DNA from: an uncultured Prevotellaceae bacterium
GTDB lineage: Bacteria; Bacteroidota; Bacteroidia; Bacteroidales; Bacteroidaceae
Assembly (NCBI GenBank): GCA_902782305.1
Contig: CACZMV010000008.1
Span: 1 to 64,000 of the forward strand
Direction: 5' to 3'
DNA length: 64,000 nucleotides
Of the stretch, positions 46,688 to 54,965 are shown piece by piece. Below the pieces are notes generated by a model. It saw only the letters and a program-made list of their open reading frames with translations, was not told where the DNA came from and made no database searches. The translations under genes were made by a program, and so were the position numbers. Position 1 is the stretch's first letter. The number at the start of each line of letters is the position of its first letter.

Positions 46688-46695
46688 CAAAAGTA
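46688..46695 (-). promoter_or_regulatory. -7 element of the 45070 gene promoter
   Basis: Minus-strand TACTTTTG, giving a leader of about 100 nt. Confidence 0.5.
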
Positions 46696-46747
46696 AGGCT
46701 TTTCTGCGAAATGAACAAACTTTTTAAGAGTTTTTTTCTTTTTACAA

Positions 46748-46780
46748 AAGAAAAAGGAGTCAGCAATGTGCTAACTCCTT
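46748..46780 (-). terminator. Terminator of the tRNA-Asn gene
   Basis: AAGGAGT (46754-46760) pairs with ACTCCTT (46774-46780), with AGCA/TGCT inside after one mismatch. On the minus strand TTTTTCTTTT follows, directly behind the tRNA 3' end. Confidence 0.75.
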
Positions 46781-46788
46781 GATTTTCT

Positions 46789-46865
46789 TGGCGCTTCAGG
46801 ATGGGCTTGAACCAACGACCCCCTGATTAACAGTCAGGTGCTCTAACCAACTGAGCTACTGAAGC
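46789..46865 (-). tRNA. tRNA-Asn (anticodon GTT)
   Basis: Cloverleaf on the minus strand: acceptor GCTTCAG/CTGAAGC, D arm GCTC/GAGC, anticodon stem CCTGA/TCAGG with loop CTGTTAA, five-base variable loop, T arm with TTCAAGC loop, discriminator G and an encoded CCA. The T stem (GTTGG/CCATC) has one U-U mismatch at its second pair. Otherwise canonical. Own promoter and terminator. Confidence 0.95.
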
Positions 46866-46891
46866 AGGTTGCTTTCTTTCGATTGCGGGTG

Positions 46892-46899
46892 CAAAGGTA
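46892..46899 (-). promoter_or_regulatory. -7 element of tRNA-Asn promoter
   Basis: Minus-strand TACCTTTG, 26 nt upstream of the mature 5' end. Confidence 0.6.
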
Positions 46900-46962
46900 A
46901 TACGTTTTTTCGAATCCTGCAAACTTTTTAGAGAAAAAATTCACTGAATGGGTATTTTTTTG

Positions 46963-46970
46963 TAATTTTG
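46963..46970 (+). promoter_or_regulatory. -7 element of the S41 peptidase promoter
   Basis: TAATTTTG on the plus strand, 24 nt before the start codon. Confidence 0.55.
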
Positions 46971-46994
46971 CCCCCAAATTAAGATATATAGAAG

Positions 46995-48560
46995 ATGAAA
47001 AGAAGTGTTTTAATACAGATAATGGTGTGCTTGCTGTCGCTGACAGCATCGGCTCAGGACGTGAAAAACCATCACTTGGAGGTGGCTAAGAACCTCGAGA
47101 TATTCAACGCGCTGTACAAGAACCTGGATATGATGTACGTTGATACGCTCGACGCTAACAAGGTGGTGGGTACAGGTATCAATGCTATGTTGCGCAGTCT
47201 GGATCCATATACAGAGTATTATCCTGAGGAGAAGCAGAAGGAGTTGAAGCAGATGCTGACGGGTAAGTATGCTGGTATTGGAGCACTGATTCGTTATCAT
47301 CAGCAGTTGAAACGCATTGTGATAGAAGAGCCTTACGCTGGTATGCCTGCTGCTAAGGCAGGACTGAAGAAGGGTGATATCATTCTGCAGATAGACGATA
47401 CAGTGATGACTGACAAGGAGGTAGGCTATGTAAGCAGTCATCTGCGTGGTGAGGCTGGAACAACGTTTATGTTGAAGATTCAGCGTCCTTCTACGGGTAA
47501 GAAGATGAGCTTCAAGATTAAGCGCGAGAGCATCAAGATGCCTGAGATTACATGGTATGGAATGCGTCCCAATGGCGTAGGATATATCAATCTGAACACC
47601 TTTACTGGCGAACCTGCTAAAGCTATGCGACTGGCTTTCCTTGATTTGAAGAAGCAGGGGGCTCAGAAGTTGGTGCTGGACCTGCGTGGAAATGGTGGAG
47701 GGTCGCTTTCGGAATGTGTGGATATTCTGAATATGTGGGTGCCTAAGGGTGTGAAGATAGTAGAAACCAAAGGTAAGTTGAAACGTGCCAACTCAGAGTA
47801 TAAGACGAGAATGGAGCCTGTAGACACATTGATGCCTATTGTGGTACTGGTAAATGGCGAAACGGCTTCGGCTTCTGAGATTACCAGTGGCGCGCTGCAA
47901 GACCTGAAGCGTGGTATAATAATAGGTACGCGAACATTTGGTAAGGGATTGGTGCAAGTGCCAAACATCGACCTGCCCTATAATGCTAATCTAAAACTAA
48001 CTACTTCTCGCTATTATCTGCCTAGTGGCCGAGGCATCAAGATGAAGGAGGGCATTAAGCCTGATGTGGAAGTGAAACCAGACACAATGGCTAACATCAC
48101 CCTGTATCTGAATAGACTGGACTCTACGGAGGTGACCTTCAACTACGTAGTAGATTATATCGCCAAGCATCCCACCATCGCGCCAGCAGCCGACTTCCAT
48201 CTGACGGATGCCGACTATGCCGAGTTTAAGGAGCGTGTGGTAAAGGCTGGATTCACCTACGACCAGCTGAGCAAGAAGCAGTTTGAGGAGTTGGAGAAGG
48301 CTGCAAAGTTTGAGGGCTACTATGATGAAGCCCGCGAGGAATTTGAGGCACTGAAAAAGAAGATAGATCACCACGACGTAAATCGTGACTTGGACCTGCA
48401 TCGTGATGAGATACAACTGATGCTGGAACAAGACATCGTTTCAGCCTACTACTATCAGGCTGGTCAGGTACAAGTAGGATTGCGTAATGATAAGACGCTG
48501 AAAGAGGCTGAGCGTATATTGAACACAGAGGGGGAATACCAGAAACTGCTACATCAGTAG
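46995..48560 (+). CDS. S41 family C-terminal processing peptidase
   Basis: 521 aa. Signal peptide of about 20 residues (ends TASAQ), an N-terminal helical segment, a PDZ domain (YAGMPAAKAGLKKGDIILQID), then the protease core: LVLDLRGNGGGSLSECVDI and the catalytic Ser-Lys region NGETASASEITSGALQDL...GTRTFGKGLVQ. Periplasmic tail-specific protease. The 3' end overlaps the convergent sirtuin gene by 12 nt. Confidence 0.94.
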   Translation: MKRSVLIQIMVCLLSLTASAQDVKNHHLEVAKNLEIFNALYKNLDMMYVDTLDANKVVGTGINAMLRSLDPYTEYYPEEKQKELKQMLTGKYAGIGALIRYHQQLKRIVIEEPYAGMPAAKAGLKKGDIILQIDDTVMTDKEVGYVSSHLRGEAGTTFMLKIQRPSTGKKMSFKIKRESIKMPEITWYGMRPNGVGYINLNTFTGEPAKAMRLAFLDLKKQGAQKLVLDLRGNGGGSLSECVDILNMWVPKGVKIVETKGKLKRANSEYKTRMEPVDTLMPIVVLVNGETASASEITSGALQDLKRGIIIGTRTFGKGLVQVPNIDLPYNANLKLTTSRYYLPSGRGIKMKEGIKPDVEVKPDTMANITLYLNRLDSTEVTFNYVVDYIAKHPTIAPAADFHLTDADYAEFKERVVKAGFTYDQLSKKQFEELEKAAKFEGYYDEAREEFEALKKKIDHHDVNRDLDLHRDEIQLMLEQDIVSAYYYQAGQVQVGLRNDKTLKEAERILNTEGEYQKLLHQ

Positions 48561-49241
48561 TTTCTGGAGTTCCTTCATGCCTTCCGAGGCGCCCTTCTGA
48601 ATCTGGACTATCTGACGACCTCCTGCACTGACAGGGTTGGGGTCGATAAGATAGACAGGAACTTCAGGACGGACATAGTGGATGAGTCCTGCTGCAGGAT
48701 AGACATTCAGCGAGGTACCGATGATGATGAAGATGTCTGCCTCCTGACATTCCTCAGCAGCAGCGCTGATCATGGGAACAGCCTCGCCAAAGAATACGAT
48801 GAATGGGCGTAGCAGAGAACCATCGCCAGCCTTTGTTCCAGGCTCCACCTCGCAATTCTCTGGGGTTAGCAACTGCTGATAGCGTGGGTCGTCAGGATTG
48901 TTGCTGGAGCAGACCTTCATCAGTTCGCCATGCAGGTGGATAACCTTTGAAGAACCAGCCATCTCATGCAGATTATCTACATTCTGTGTCACAACGGTAA
49001 CGTCGTATTTCTGTTCCAATGCTGCCACCAGCTTGTGCCCTTCGTTAGGCTTTACATTCCAGCACTTTTTGCGCAGCATATTATAGAAATTGGTTACTAA
49101 AGTAGGATCAGCCTCCCAACCTTCGTGAGTGGCAACCTTGGCTACAGGATATTCTTCCCATAGTCCGTCAGCATCGCGGAAAGTCCTGAGTCCACTCTCC
49201 ACAGACATGCCTGCACCTGTTAAAACAACAATCTTCTTCAT
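48549..49241 (-). CDS. SIR2 family NAD-dependent protein deacylase
   Basis: 230 aa. NAD motif LTGAGMSVESGLRTFRDADGLW, TQNVDNLHEMAGS, catalytic His104 (HLHGEL), and IGTSLNVYPAAGL. Only two Cys (111, 130) occur in the zinc-ribbon region in place of the usual four, so the metal site may be lost or altered. Removes acyl groups from lysines using NAD. Convergent with the S41 gene. Confidence 0.92.
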   Translation of the reverse strand: MKKIVVLTGAGMSVESGLRTFRDADGLWEEYPVAKVATHEGWEADPTLVTNFYNMLRKKCWNVKPNEGHKLVAALEQKYDVTVVTQNVDNLHEMAGSSKVIHLHGELMKVCSSNNPDDPRYQQLLTPENCEVEPGTKAGDGSLLRPFIVFFGEAVPMISAAAEECQEADIFIIIGTSLNVYPAAGLIHYVRPEVPVYLIDPNPVSAGGRQIVQIQKGASEGMKELQKLLM

Positions 49242-49264
49242 AAGCTTTTTGTATTAAGAATGCA

Positions 49265-49272
49265 CAAAATTA
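49265..49272 (-). promoter_or_regulatory. -7 element of sirtuin promoter
   Basis: Minus-strand TAATTTTG, 24 nt before the start codon, divergent from the FKBP promoter. Confidence 0.55.
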
Positions 49273-49315
49273 GCAATTTTTCGCGAATTATCGCTAATAA
49301 ATCGCAGATTATTTG

Positions 49316-49323
49316 TAACTTTG
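49316..49323 (+). promoter_or_regulatory. -7 element of the FKBP-rbfA operon promoter
   Basis: TAACTTTG on the plus strand, 43 nt before the first FKBP start. Confidence 0.55.
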
Positions 49324-49365
49324 CGCCGTTTTTAGAATATATACATTATTTATAATAGGAAAAGA

Positions 49366-49971
49366 ATGGATAAAGTAAGTTATGCATTGGGGCTTGGCAT
49401 CGGTCATCAGCTGTTGCAAATGGGAGCCTCAGAACTGAATATCGACGACTTTGCGCAGGCCATCAAGGACGTGATTGGCGGCAAGGAGTTGAAGGTGTCA
49501 AACCGTGAGGCTCAGCAAATTGTACAGGAGTACTTTGCTGCCCAGGAAGAGAAGATTAACAAGCAGCGTGCTGAGGCTGGCAAGGCACATAAGGAGGCTG
49601 GCGAGAAATATCTGGCTGAGAATGCCAAGAAAGATGGCGTGATTACATTGCCCAGCGGTCTGCAGTATCAGGTGCTGAAGGAAGGTAATGGTAAGAAGCC
49701 AAGTGCTAAGGACAGTGTGAAGTGTCACTATGAGGGTTTCCTCATCGATGGTACTGTGTTCGACAGCAGTGTTCAGCGTGGCGAACCCGCAGTTTTCGGA
49801 CTGCAGCAGGTAATTGCAGGTTGGACAGAAGGTTTGCAGTTGATGCAGGAGGGTGCTAAGTATCGTTTCTTCATCCCTTATCGTCTGGCTTATGGTGAGG
49901 GTGGTGCAGGAAGCTCTATTCCACCATTTGCTGCACTGATTTTCGATGTAGAGCTCATCGAGGTGATGTAA
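49366..49971 (+). CDS. FKBP-type peptidyl-prolyl isomerase, cytoplasmic
   Basis: 201 aa. N-terminal dimerisation region of the FkpA/MIP kind (MDKVSYALGLGIGHQLLQMG...EYFAAQEEKINKQRAEAG) and a C-terminal FKBP domain (SVKCHYEGFLIDGTVFDSS...GWTEGLQLMQEGAKYRFFIPYRLAYG). No signal peptide, unlike its downstream paralogue. Probably a duplicate pair. Confidence 0.93.
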   Translation: MDKVSYALGLGIGHQLLQMGASELNIDDFAQAIKDVIGGKELKVSNREAQQIVQEYFAAQEEKINKQRAEAGKAHKEAGEKYLAENAKKDGVITLPSGLQYQVLKEGNGKKPSAKDSVKCHYEGFLIDGTVFDSSVQRGEPAVFGLQQVIAGWTEGLQLMQEGAKYRFFIPYRLAYGEGGAGSSIPPFAALIFDVELIEVM

Positions 49972-50023
49972 AATGTCGCAATAACGATATAACGTAATAA
50001 CAAAATAAAATAATTAAAGAACA

Positions 50024-50905
50024 ATGAAAAAGTTTACATTTGCTGCTGTTGCAGCTGTTTCTGCCGTTATGATGTTTGCATGCGGCAATGGTGCTCCTAA
50101 GGCTAACCTGAAGAGCGATGTAGATACTGTTAGCTATGCTATCGGTATGGCTCAGACTCAGGGTCTGAAGGATTATCTCGTAGGTCGTCTGGGTGTTGAC
50201 ACTACTTACATGGACGAGTTTATCAAAGGTCTGAACGAGGGTGCAAACGCTGGTGATGACAAGAAGAAGGCTGCTTACTATGCTGGTATCCAGATTGGTC
50301 AGCAGATCAGCAACCAGATGGTAAAGGGTATCAACCACGAGCTGTTTGGTGACGATTCTACCAAGACTATCTCTCTGAAGAACTTCATGGCTGGCTTTAT
50401 TGCTGGTACTATTGGCAAGGGTGGTCTGATGACTGTTGACTCAGCTCAGGCTGTTGCTCAGGAGATGATGCGTGTCATCAAGGCTAAGAACATGGAGAAG
50501 GAGTTCGGTCCTAACAAGAAGGCTGGTGAGGAGTTCCTCGCTAAGAACGCTAAGGCTGAGGGCGTGAAGGTTCTCGATGGTGGCGTTCAGTATAAGGTCA
50601 TCAAAGAGGGTACTGGTGCCCTGCCAAAGGATACTTCACTCGTGAAGGTTCACTATGAGGGCAAGACGCTTGATGGCAAGGTCTTCGATAGCTCTTACAA
50701 GCGTGGTGAGCCCGCTAACTTCCGTGCTAACCAGGTAATCAAGGGTTGGACAGAAGCTCTGGTACACATGCCTGCAGGTTCTATCTGGGAGGTTTACATT
50801 CCTCAGGAACTGGCTTACGGCGAGCGTCAGCAGGGTGCTGATATCAAGCCTTTCTCTATGCTTATCTTCAAGATCGAATTACTGGAAGTAGACGGTAAGA
50901 AATAA
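50024..50905 (+). CDS. FKBP-type peptidyl-prolyl isomerase, lipoprotein
   Basis: 293 aa. Lipobox Cys20 (MMFACGNG). The same dimerisation plus FKBP layout as the gene before it, with VKVHYEGKTLDGKVFDSSYKRGEPA and GWTEALVHMPAGSIWEVYIPQELAYG. Membrane-anchored periplasmic folding helper. Ends in TAATG overlapping rbfA by one base. Confidence 0.94.
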   Translation: MKKFTFAAVAAVSAVMMFACGNGAPKANLKSDVDTVSYAIGMAQTQGLKDYLVGRLGVDTTYMDEFIKGLNEGANAGDDKKKAAYYAGIQIGQQISNQMVKGINHELFGDDSTKTISLKNFMAGFIAGTIGKGGLMTVDSAQAVAQEMMRVIKAKNMEKEFGPNKKAGEEFLAKNAKAEGVKVLDGGVQYKVIKEGTGALPKDTSLVKVHYEGKTLDGKVFDSSYKRGEPANFRANQVIKGWTEALVHMPAGSIWEVYIPQELAYGERQQGADIKPFSMLIFKIELLEVDGKK

Positions 50906-51240
50906 TGCAGGAGACAAGACAGAATAAAATAGCGCGTCTGCTCCAAAAGGAACTCAGTTTGATTTTCCAGGAGCAGACGCGCTCCTTACATGGAGTGATG
51001 ATCAGCGTGACGAGAGCTAAAATCTCGCCCGACTTGAGCATCTGTACTGCTTATCTGAGCATTTTCCCGTCAGAACGTGGCGAGGAACTGATTCAGAACA
51101 TTACGAAAAATGAGAAGCAGATACGCTATGAGTTGGGTACTCGCATCCGTCATCAGATGCGCATCGTTCCTGAATTGCGCTTCTTCATCGACGATTCATT
51201 AGATTATATCGAGCGCATTGACGAGCTACTGAGAAAATAG
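50905..51240 (+). CDS. rbfA: Ribosome-binding factor A
   Basis: 111 aa, usual length. KH-like fold: RQNKIARLLQKELSLIFQEQ, VTRAKISPDLSICTAYLSIF and the C-terminal LRFFIDDSLDYIERIDELL. Helps mature the 16S 5' end in the 30S subunit. The stop codon opens a GTAAATT-type repeat. Confidence 0.94.
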   Translation: MQETRQNKIARLLQKELSLIFQEQTRSLHGVMISVTRAKISPDLSICTAYLSIFPSERGEELIQNITKNEKQIRYELGTRIRHQMRIVPELRFFIDDSLDYIERIDELLRK

Positions 51241-51270
51241 TAAATTGTAAATCGTCAAATAGTAAATTAG
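51238..51270. repeat. GTAAATT-type stop-dense repeat at the rbfA-permease junction
   Basis: From the rbfA stop: TAGTAAATTGTAAATCGTCA and onward to the GTG start. TAA occurs in all frames. Confidence 0.7.
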
Positions 51271-51271
51271 A

Positions 51272-52504
51272 GTGAATTTCCCGTTTTACATAGCCCGTCG
51301 TTACCTCTTTTCGAAGAAGTCGACTCACGCCATCAATGTCATCAGTGGCATTTCGGTGGTAGGAGTGGCTGTGGCCACGATGGCCCTTGTGGTGACGCTG
51401 AGCGTGTTTAACGGTTTTCATGACTTGGTGGCTTCATTCTTTACACAGATGGATCCTCAGTTGAAGATTACACCTGTGAAAGGAAAAACGGCACCAGCTG
51501 ACGACCCTATACTTACAAAGATACGTCATCTGTCAGAAGTGGAGGTGGCTACGGAATGTCTGGAGGAGCAGGCCTTGGCCGTCTATGGCGATCGTCAGCA
51601 GATGGTAATAGTTAAGGGCGTCGAGGATAACTTCAATCAACTGACGCATATTCAGGAGATATTGGAGGGAGATGGCGACTTCGAACTCCATGCTGCTGAT
51701 TTGTCATATGGTATTCCTGGTTTGGGTGTGGCTTATCAGTTGGGTTTGGGTTATACCTATGAGCATCCGCTGAGAATTTACGCTCCTCGTCGTGAAGGCC
51801 AATTGAACATGGCCAACCCAACGGAAGGCTTTGTGGTGGATGATTTATATTCGCCAGGTGTCGTGTTCTGCATGAAACAAGGCAAATACGACAAAAACTA
51901 CATACTGACCTCTATAGCCTTTACGCGCCATTTGTTTGATTTGGATGGTCGTCTTTCCTCTTTGGAGATACGATTGAAGCCAGGAAGTGATTTTGAGCGT
52001 GTGAAGAGCCAAATGGAGGAAATAGCCACAGGCAAGTTCTACGTACAAGACCGTTATGAGCAACAAGACGATACTTTCCGTATCATGAAAGTGGAGAAAC
52101 TCATTGCTTACGTATTCCTGACCTTTATCCTCATGATAGCCTGCTTTAATATCATAGGATCACTGTCGATGCTGATTATCGATAAGAAGGAAGATGTAGT
52201 GACCTTACGTAACTTGGGAGCTACGGATCATCAGATTACACGCATATTCCTCTTTGAAGGTCGAATGATATCTGCTATTGGCGCTATTCTGGGCGTACTT
52301 ATAGGACTGTTGCTTTGTTGGTTGCAACAGCAATATGGTATTGTAAGACTGGGTAGTAGCGAGGGATCGTTCGTGGTGGATGCTTATCCCGTCAGTGTTC
52401 ATCCGTGGGATATCGTCCTTATTATCATTACCGTAATAGCTGTGGGATTCCTCAGTGTGTGGTATCCTGTTCGCTATTTCTCCCGTCGTCTGCTTCGCCA
52501 ATAG
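51272..52504 (+). CDS. LolC/LolE-type ABC transporter permease
   Basis: 410 aa. N-terminal helix after PFYIARRYLFSKKSTHAINVISGISVVGVAVATMALVVTLSVFNGF, a large periplasmic domain, and three C-terminal helices with the FtsX-like fold (FNIIGSLSMLIIDKKEDVVTLRNLGAT). Family members extract lipoproteins from the inner membrane; the ATPase is not adjacent. Starts with GTG, which is set by the conserved N-terminus. Its stop abuts the convergent murI stop with no gap. Confidence 0.9.
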   Translation: MNFPFYIARRYLFSKKSTHAINVISGISVVGVAVATMALVVTLSVFNGFHDLVASFFTQMDPQLKITPVKGKTAPADDPILTKIRHLSEVEVATECLEEQALAVYGDRQQMVIVKGVEDNFNQLTHIQEILEGDGDFELHAADLSYGIPGLGVAYQLGLGYTYEHPLRIYAPRREGQLNMANPTEGFVVDDLYSPGVVFCMKQGKYDKNYILTSIAFTRHLFDLDGRLSSLEIRLKPGSDFERVKSQMEEIATGKFYVQDRYEQQDDTFRIMKVEKLIAYVFLTFILMIACFNIIGSLSMLIIDKKEDVVTLRNLGATDHQITRIFLFEGRMISAIGAILGVLIGLLLCWLQQQYGIVRLGSSEGSFVVDAYPVSVHPWDIVLIIITVIAVGFLSVWYPVRYFSRRLLRQ

Positions 52505-53338
52505 CTAAATGCCAAGTACGACATTCTCTACCTCTACGGGTTCGTGTAGGAAGATTTGGGCTTGTTCCTTGAATTTTTCAGGATTCTCAGTAGTCAAGTA
52601 ATGCACTTGACCACCTTTGGTGCAGCGCTGTTCAATCTCAGGATGGCGCTGGAAATAGTTTTTCAGGGAATCAGCAACATACTCGCCTTGTGAAATGATG
52701 CGGATGCCACGAGGCATGTATTTGTGGATTTTGGGCAGCAAAAGAGGGTAGTGGGTACAGCCCAAAATTACCGTATCAATGTCAGCATCCAATCGCATAA
52801 GCTGATCGATGCGTTTCTTCACGAAATAGTCGGCACCAGGAGAATCAGCCTCGTTGTATTCCACCAATGGTACCCAGAAAGGACAAGCCACACCGCTGAC
52901 AGTGATATCAGGAAAGAGTTTATGGATTTCAAGATTATACGATTCACTCTTAATGGTACCCTCAGTGGCAAAGATGCCCACATGGCGTGTATGTGTGATA
53001 GAACCGATAATCTCGGCAGTAGGACGAATAATACCCAAGACTCGACGTTTTGGGTCGAGCTTGGGTAAATCGTTTTCTTGAATAGAGCGTAAGGCTTTAG
53101 CAGATGCGGTGTTACACCCCAGGATAACCAGATGGCATCCCATTTCAAAGAGGCGTATCACTGCCTGACGCGTAAACTCATAGACTACATCGAAAGAGCG
53201 TGTTCCATAAGGGGCTCGGGCATTGTCTCCCAGATAGAGGTAATCGTACTGGGGCAACAGCTGACGGATGCCATGCAGGATGGTTAGTCCGCCATATCCG
53301 CTGTCAAAGATGCCAATGGGCCCTGGGTCACTACTCAT
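52505..53338 (-). CDS. murI: Glutamate racemase
   Basis: 277 aa. Makes D-glutamate for peptidoglycan. GIFDSGYGGLTILHGI, LGDNARAPYGTRS, catalytic Cys in LVILGCNTASAKAL and the second Cys in VILGCTHYPLL. Overlaps the upstream skp-like gene by one base (TAATG). The junction ACTCATTACTCATT is another short tandem repeat. Last gene of the bamA operon. Confidence 0.96.
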   Translation of the reverse strand: MSSDPGPIGIFDSGYGGLTILHGIRQLLPQYDYLYLGDNARAPYGTRSFDVVYEFTRQAVIRLFEMGCHLVILGCNTASAKALRSIQENDLPKLDPKRRVLGIIRPTAEIIGSITHTRHVGIFATEGTIKSESYNLEIHKLFPDITVSGVACPFWVPLVEYNEADSPGADYFVKKRIDQLMRLDADIDTVILGCTHYPLLLPKIHKYMPRGIRIISQGEYVADSLKNYFQRHPEIEQRCTKGGQVHYLTTENPEKFKEQAQIFLHEPVEVENVVLGI

Positions 53339-53883
53339 TACTCATTCTTCGTTTCTTCATTCAGAAGCTGTTTTACTGCTTCTGTAATGTCCTCACCTAA
53401 AGCAGGATTGATGAATGTCACAGCTTCCTTGTCCGTGTTCAGAACAAAAGCATAGCCACGCTTCTGGGCAATGATGTTTACTGCCATATTAATAGTTGTC
53501 TTGATGACTTCCATCATATTAGCCTCTGCTTCGCTCAGCATCTTCTGGCTCTGCTTCTTAAATTCGATGTTCCTGTCGAGCATCTCCTGTAGCTCGCTTT
53601 GGCGCTTCTGCAAGATGGTCTTTGGGAAGCTGGCCTGTCCGTCGAGAAACTCTTCATACTTCTTGTTGAAGTCGTTCTCCACACGTTTCTGCTCTGCTTC
53701 GTATTGCTCACGCAACTGGGCCATGTTCGTCTTGAGCTCAGTATAATCAGGCACGGCAACCATCACAGAGTCATAGCTCAGATAACCGAACTTGAAAGCT
53801 AGTGAATCCTTAGGCTGTGCATCCTGTGCTGATACAGCAAGCGATACAACCGTCAGCAGTAGAAAAAGAATCGTTTTCTTCAT
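53338..53883 (-). CDS. OmpH/Skp family periplasmic chaperone (copy 3)
   Basis: 181 aa. Signal peptide (ends SLAVSAQ), then FGYLSYDSVMVAVPDYTELKTNMAQLREQYEAEQKRVENDFNKKYEEF and a long coiled-coil with the Skp pattern. Binds unfolded outer-membrane proteins in transit. Most distal of three tandem copies, slightly longer than the others. Confidence 0.88.
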   Translation of the reverse strand: MKKTILFLLLTVVSLAVSAQDAQPKDSLAFKFGYLSYDSVMVAVPDYTELKTNMAQLREQYEAEQKRVENDFNKKYEEFLDGQASFPKTILQKRQSELQEMLDRNIEFKKQSQKMLSEAEANMMEVIKTTINMAVNIIAQKRGYAFVLNTDKEAVTFINPALGEDITEAVKQLLNEETKNE

Positions 53884-53884
53884 A

Positions 53885-54385
53885 TTACTTCAGACCAAGC
53901 TTTGCCTTAACCTTTGCAGTAACATCGGTAGACAGCGTAGTGCTGATATAGGGAATACCACCGGCAATGTCCATGATGTAAACATAACCGTCGGTTTGAC
54001 CAACAGACTTGATGGCATCGAGAACCTTAGTTGTAATAGCCTGCATCTTTTCAGACTGCTCCTTAGCAAGTGCCTGCTGGTTGTCCTGAGCACTCTGCTG
54101 ATACTTCTGATACATCTCCTGCAACTCCTGCTCACGGCGCTGCTTGATGTTTGCGGGCAGAGTAGCCTGCTCCTTCTCAAGAGCCTCAGCCTTCTTCTGA
54201 ATTTCTTCCTGCATACCTTTCAGGTCAGCGTCATACTGCTTAGCAAGTGCCTCAATATCAGTACGAGCCTTAGTGAACTCGGGCATAGCCTGGATAATCT
54301 CCTGAGAGTTAACATGTCCGAACTTAGCCTGTGCGGATGCTGCCATAGGGGCGAGCATCATCAGCATGAATAATAGCTTTTTCAT
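53885..54385 (-). CDS. OmpH/Skp family periplasmic chaperone (copy 2)
   Basis: 166 aa. Signal peptide (MAASAQA), FGHVNSQEIIQAMPEFTKARTDIEAL, coiled-coil from about 40 to 120, and a conserved C-terminal ITTKVLDAIKSVGQTDGYVYIMD. One base separates it from copy 3. Confidence 0.9.
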   Translation of the reverse strand: MKKLLFMLMMLAPMAASAQAKFGHVNSQEIIQAMPEFTKARTDIEALAKQYDADLKGMQEEIQKKAEALEKEQATLPANIKQRREQELQEMYQKYQQSAQDNQQALAKEQSEKMQAITTKVLDAIKSVGQTDGYVYIMDIAGGIPYISTTLSTDVTAKVKAKLGLK

Positions 54386-54434
54386 TGTTTTCTTTGTTTA
54401 AATGATTATTATTTGTTCTTTTTAAATTATTTGC

Positions 54435-54947
54435 TTAGTTAGCGTATCCTAACTTAGAGAGTACTTCATTGGAGATGTCTACCTTGGGCGAACCGAAGAT
54501 GATGCCTGTATCGCTGGCACGGTCGAGGACCAGCTGATAGCCTCGTAAGTCAGCAATGTCACGAACAGCGGTATAGACTTCTTCCTGAATAGGAGTCATC
54601 AGGGCGGTACGCTTCTTGAAGAGCTCGCCCTGCGGTCCGAAGTATTTCTTTTTTAGCTCGGCAGCCTCCTGTTCTTTCTTGACAATGGCATCCTGACGGG
54701 TCTTCTTCTGCTCTTGAGAGAGGAAGACAACCTCGTTCTGGTAGTTCTTGTAGAGGGTCTGTGCCTCAATCTGCACAGCCTCTACCTCTGCCTGCCACTT
54801 CTTCGATACTTGGTTAAGCTGCTCGTTGGCACGCTCGTAGGCAGGGATGTTCTTCAGGATATACTCCATATCCACCAAAGCGAACTTCTGAGCCTGCATT
54901 GTTACTGCCAAAGCAGCCATCACTATCATTAATAATAATTTCTTCAT
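54435..54947 (-). CDS. OmpH/Skp family periplasmic chaperone (copy 1)
   Basis: 170 aa. Signal peptide (LAVTMQAQ), FALVDMEYILKNIPAYERANEQLNQVSKKWQAEVEAVQIEA, coiled-coil, then YTAVRDIADLRGYQLVLDRASDTGIIFG. First of three copies, directly after bamA, whose substrates it should escort. Confidence 0.9.
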   Translation of the reverse strand: MKKLLLMIVMAALAVTMQAQKFALVDMEYILKNIPAYERANEQLNQVSKKWQAEVEAVQIEAQTLYKNYQNEVVFLSQEQKKTRQDAIVKKEQEAAELKKKYFGPQGELFKKRTALMTPIQEEVYTAVRDIADLRGYQLVLDRASDTGIIFGSPKVDISNEVLSKLGYAN

Positions 54948-54965
54948 ATCTGAAATTTAATGTTC

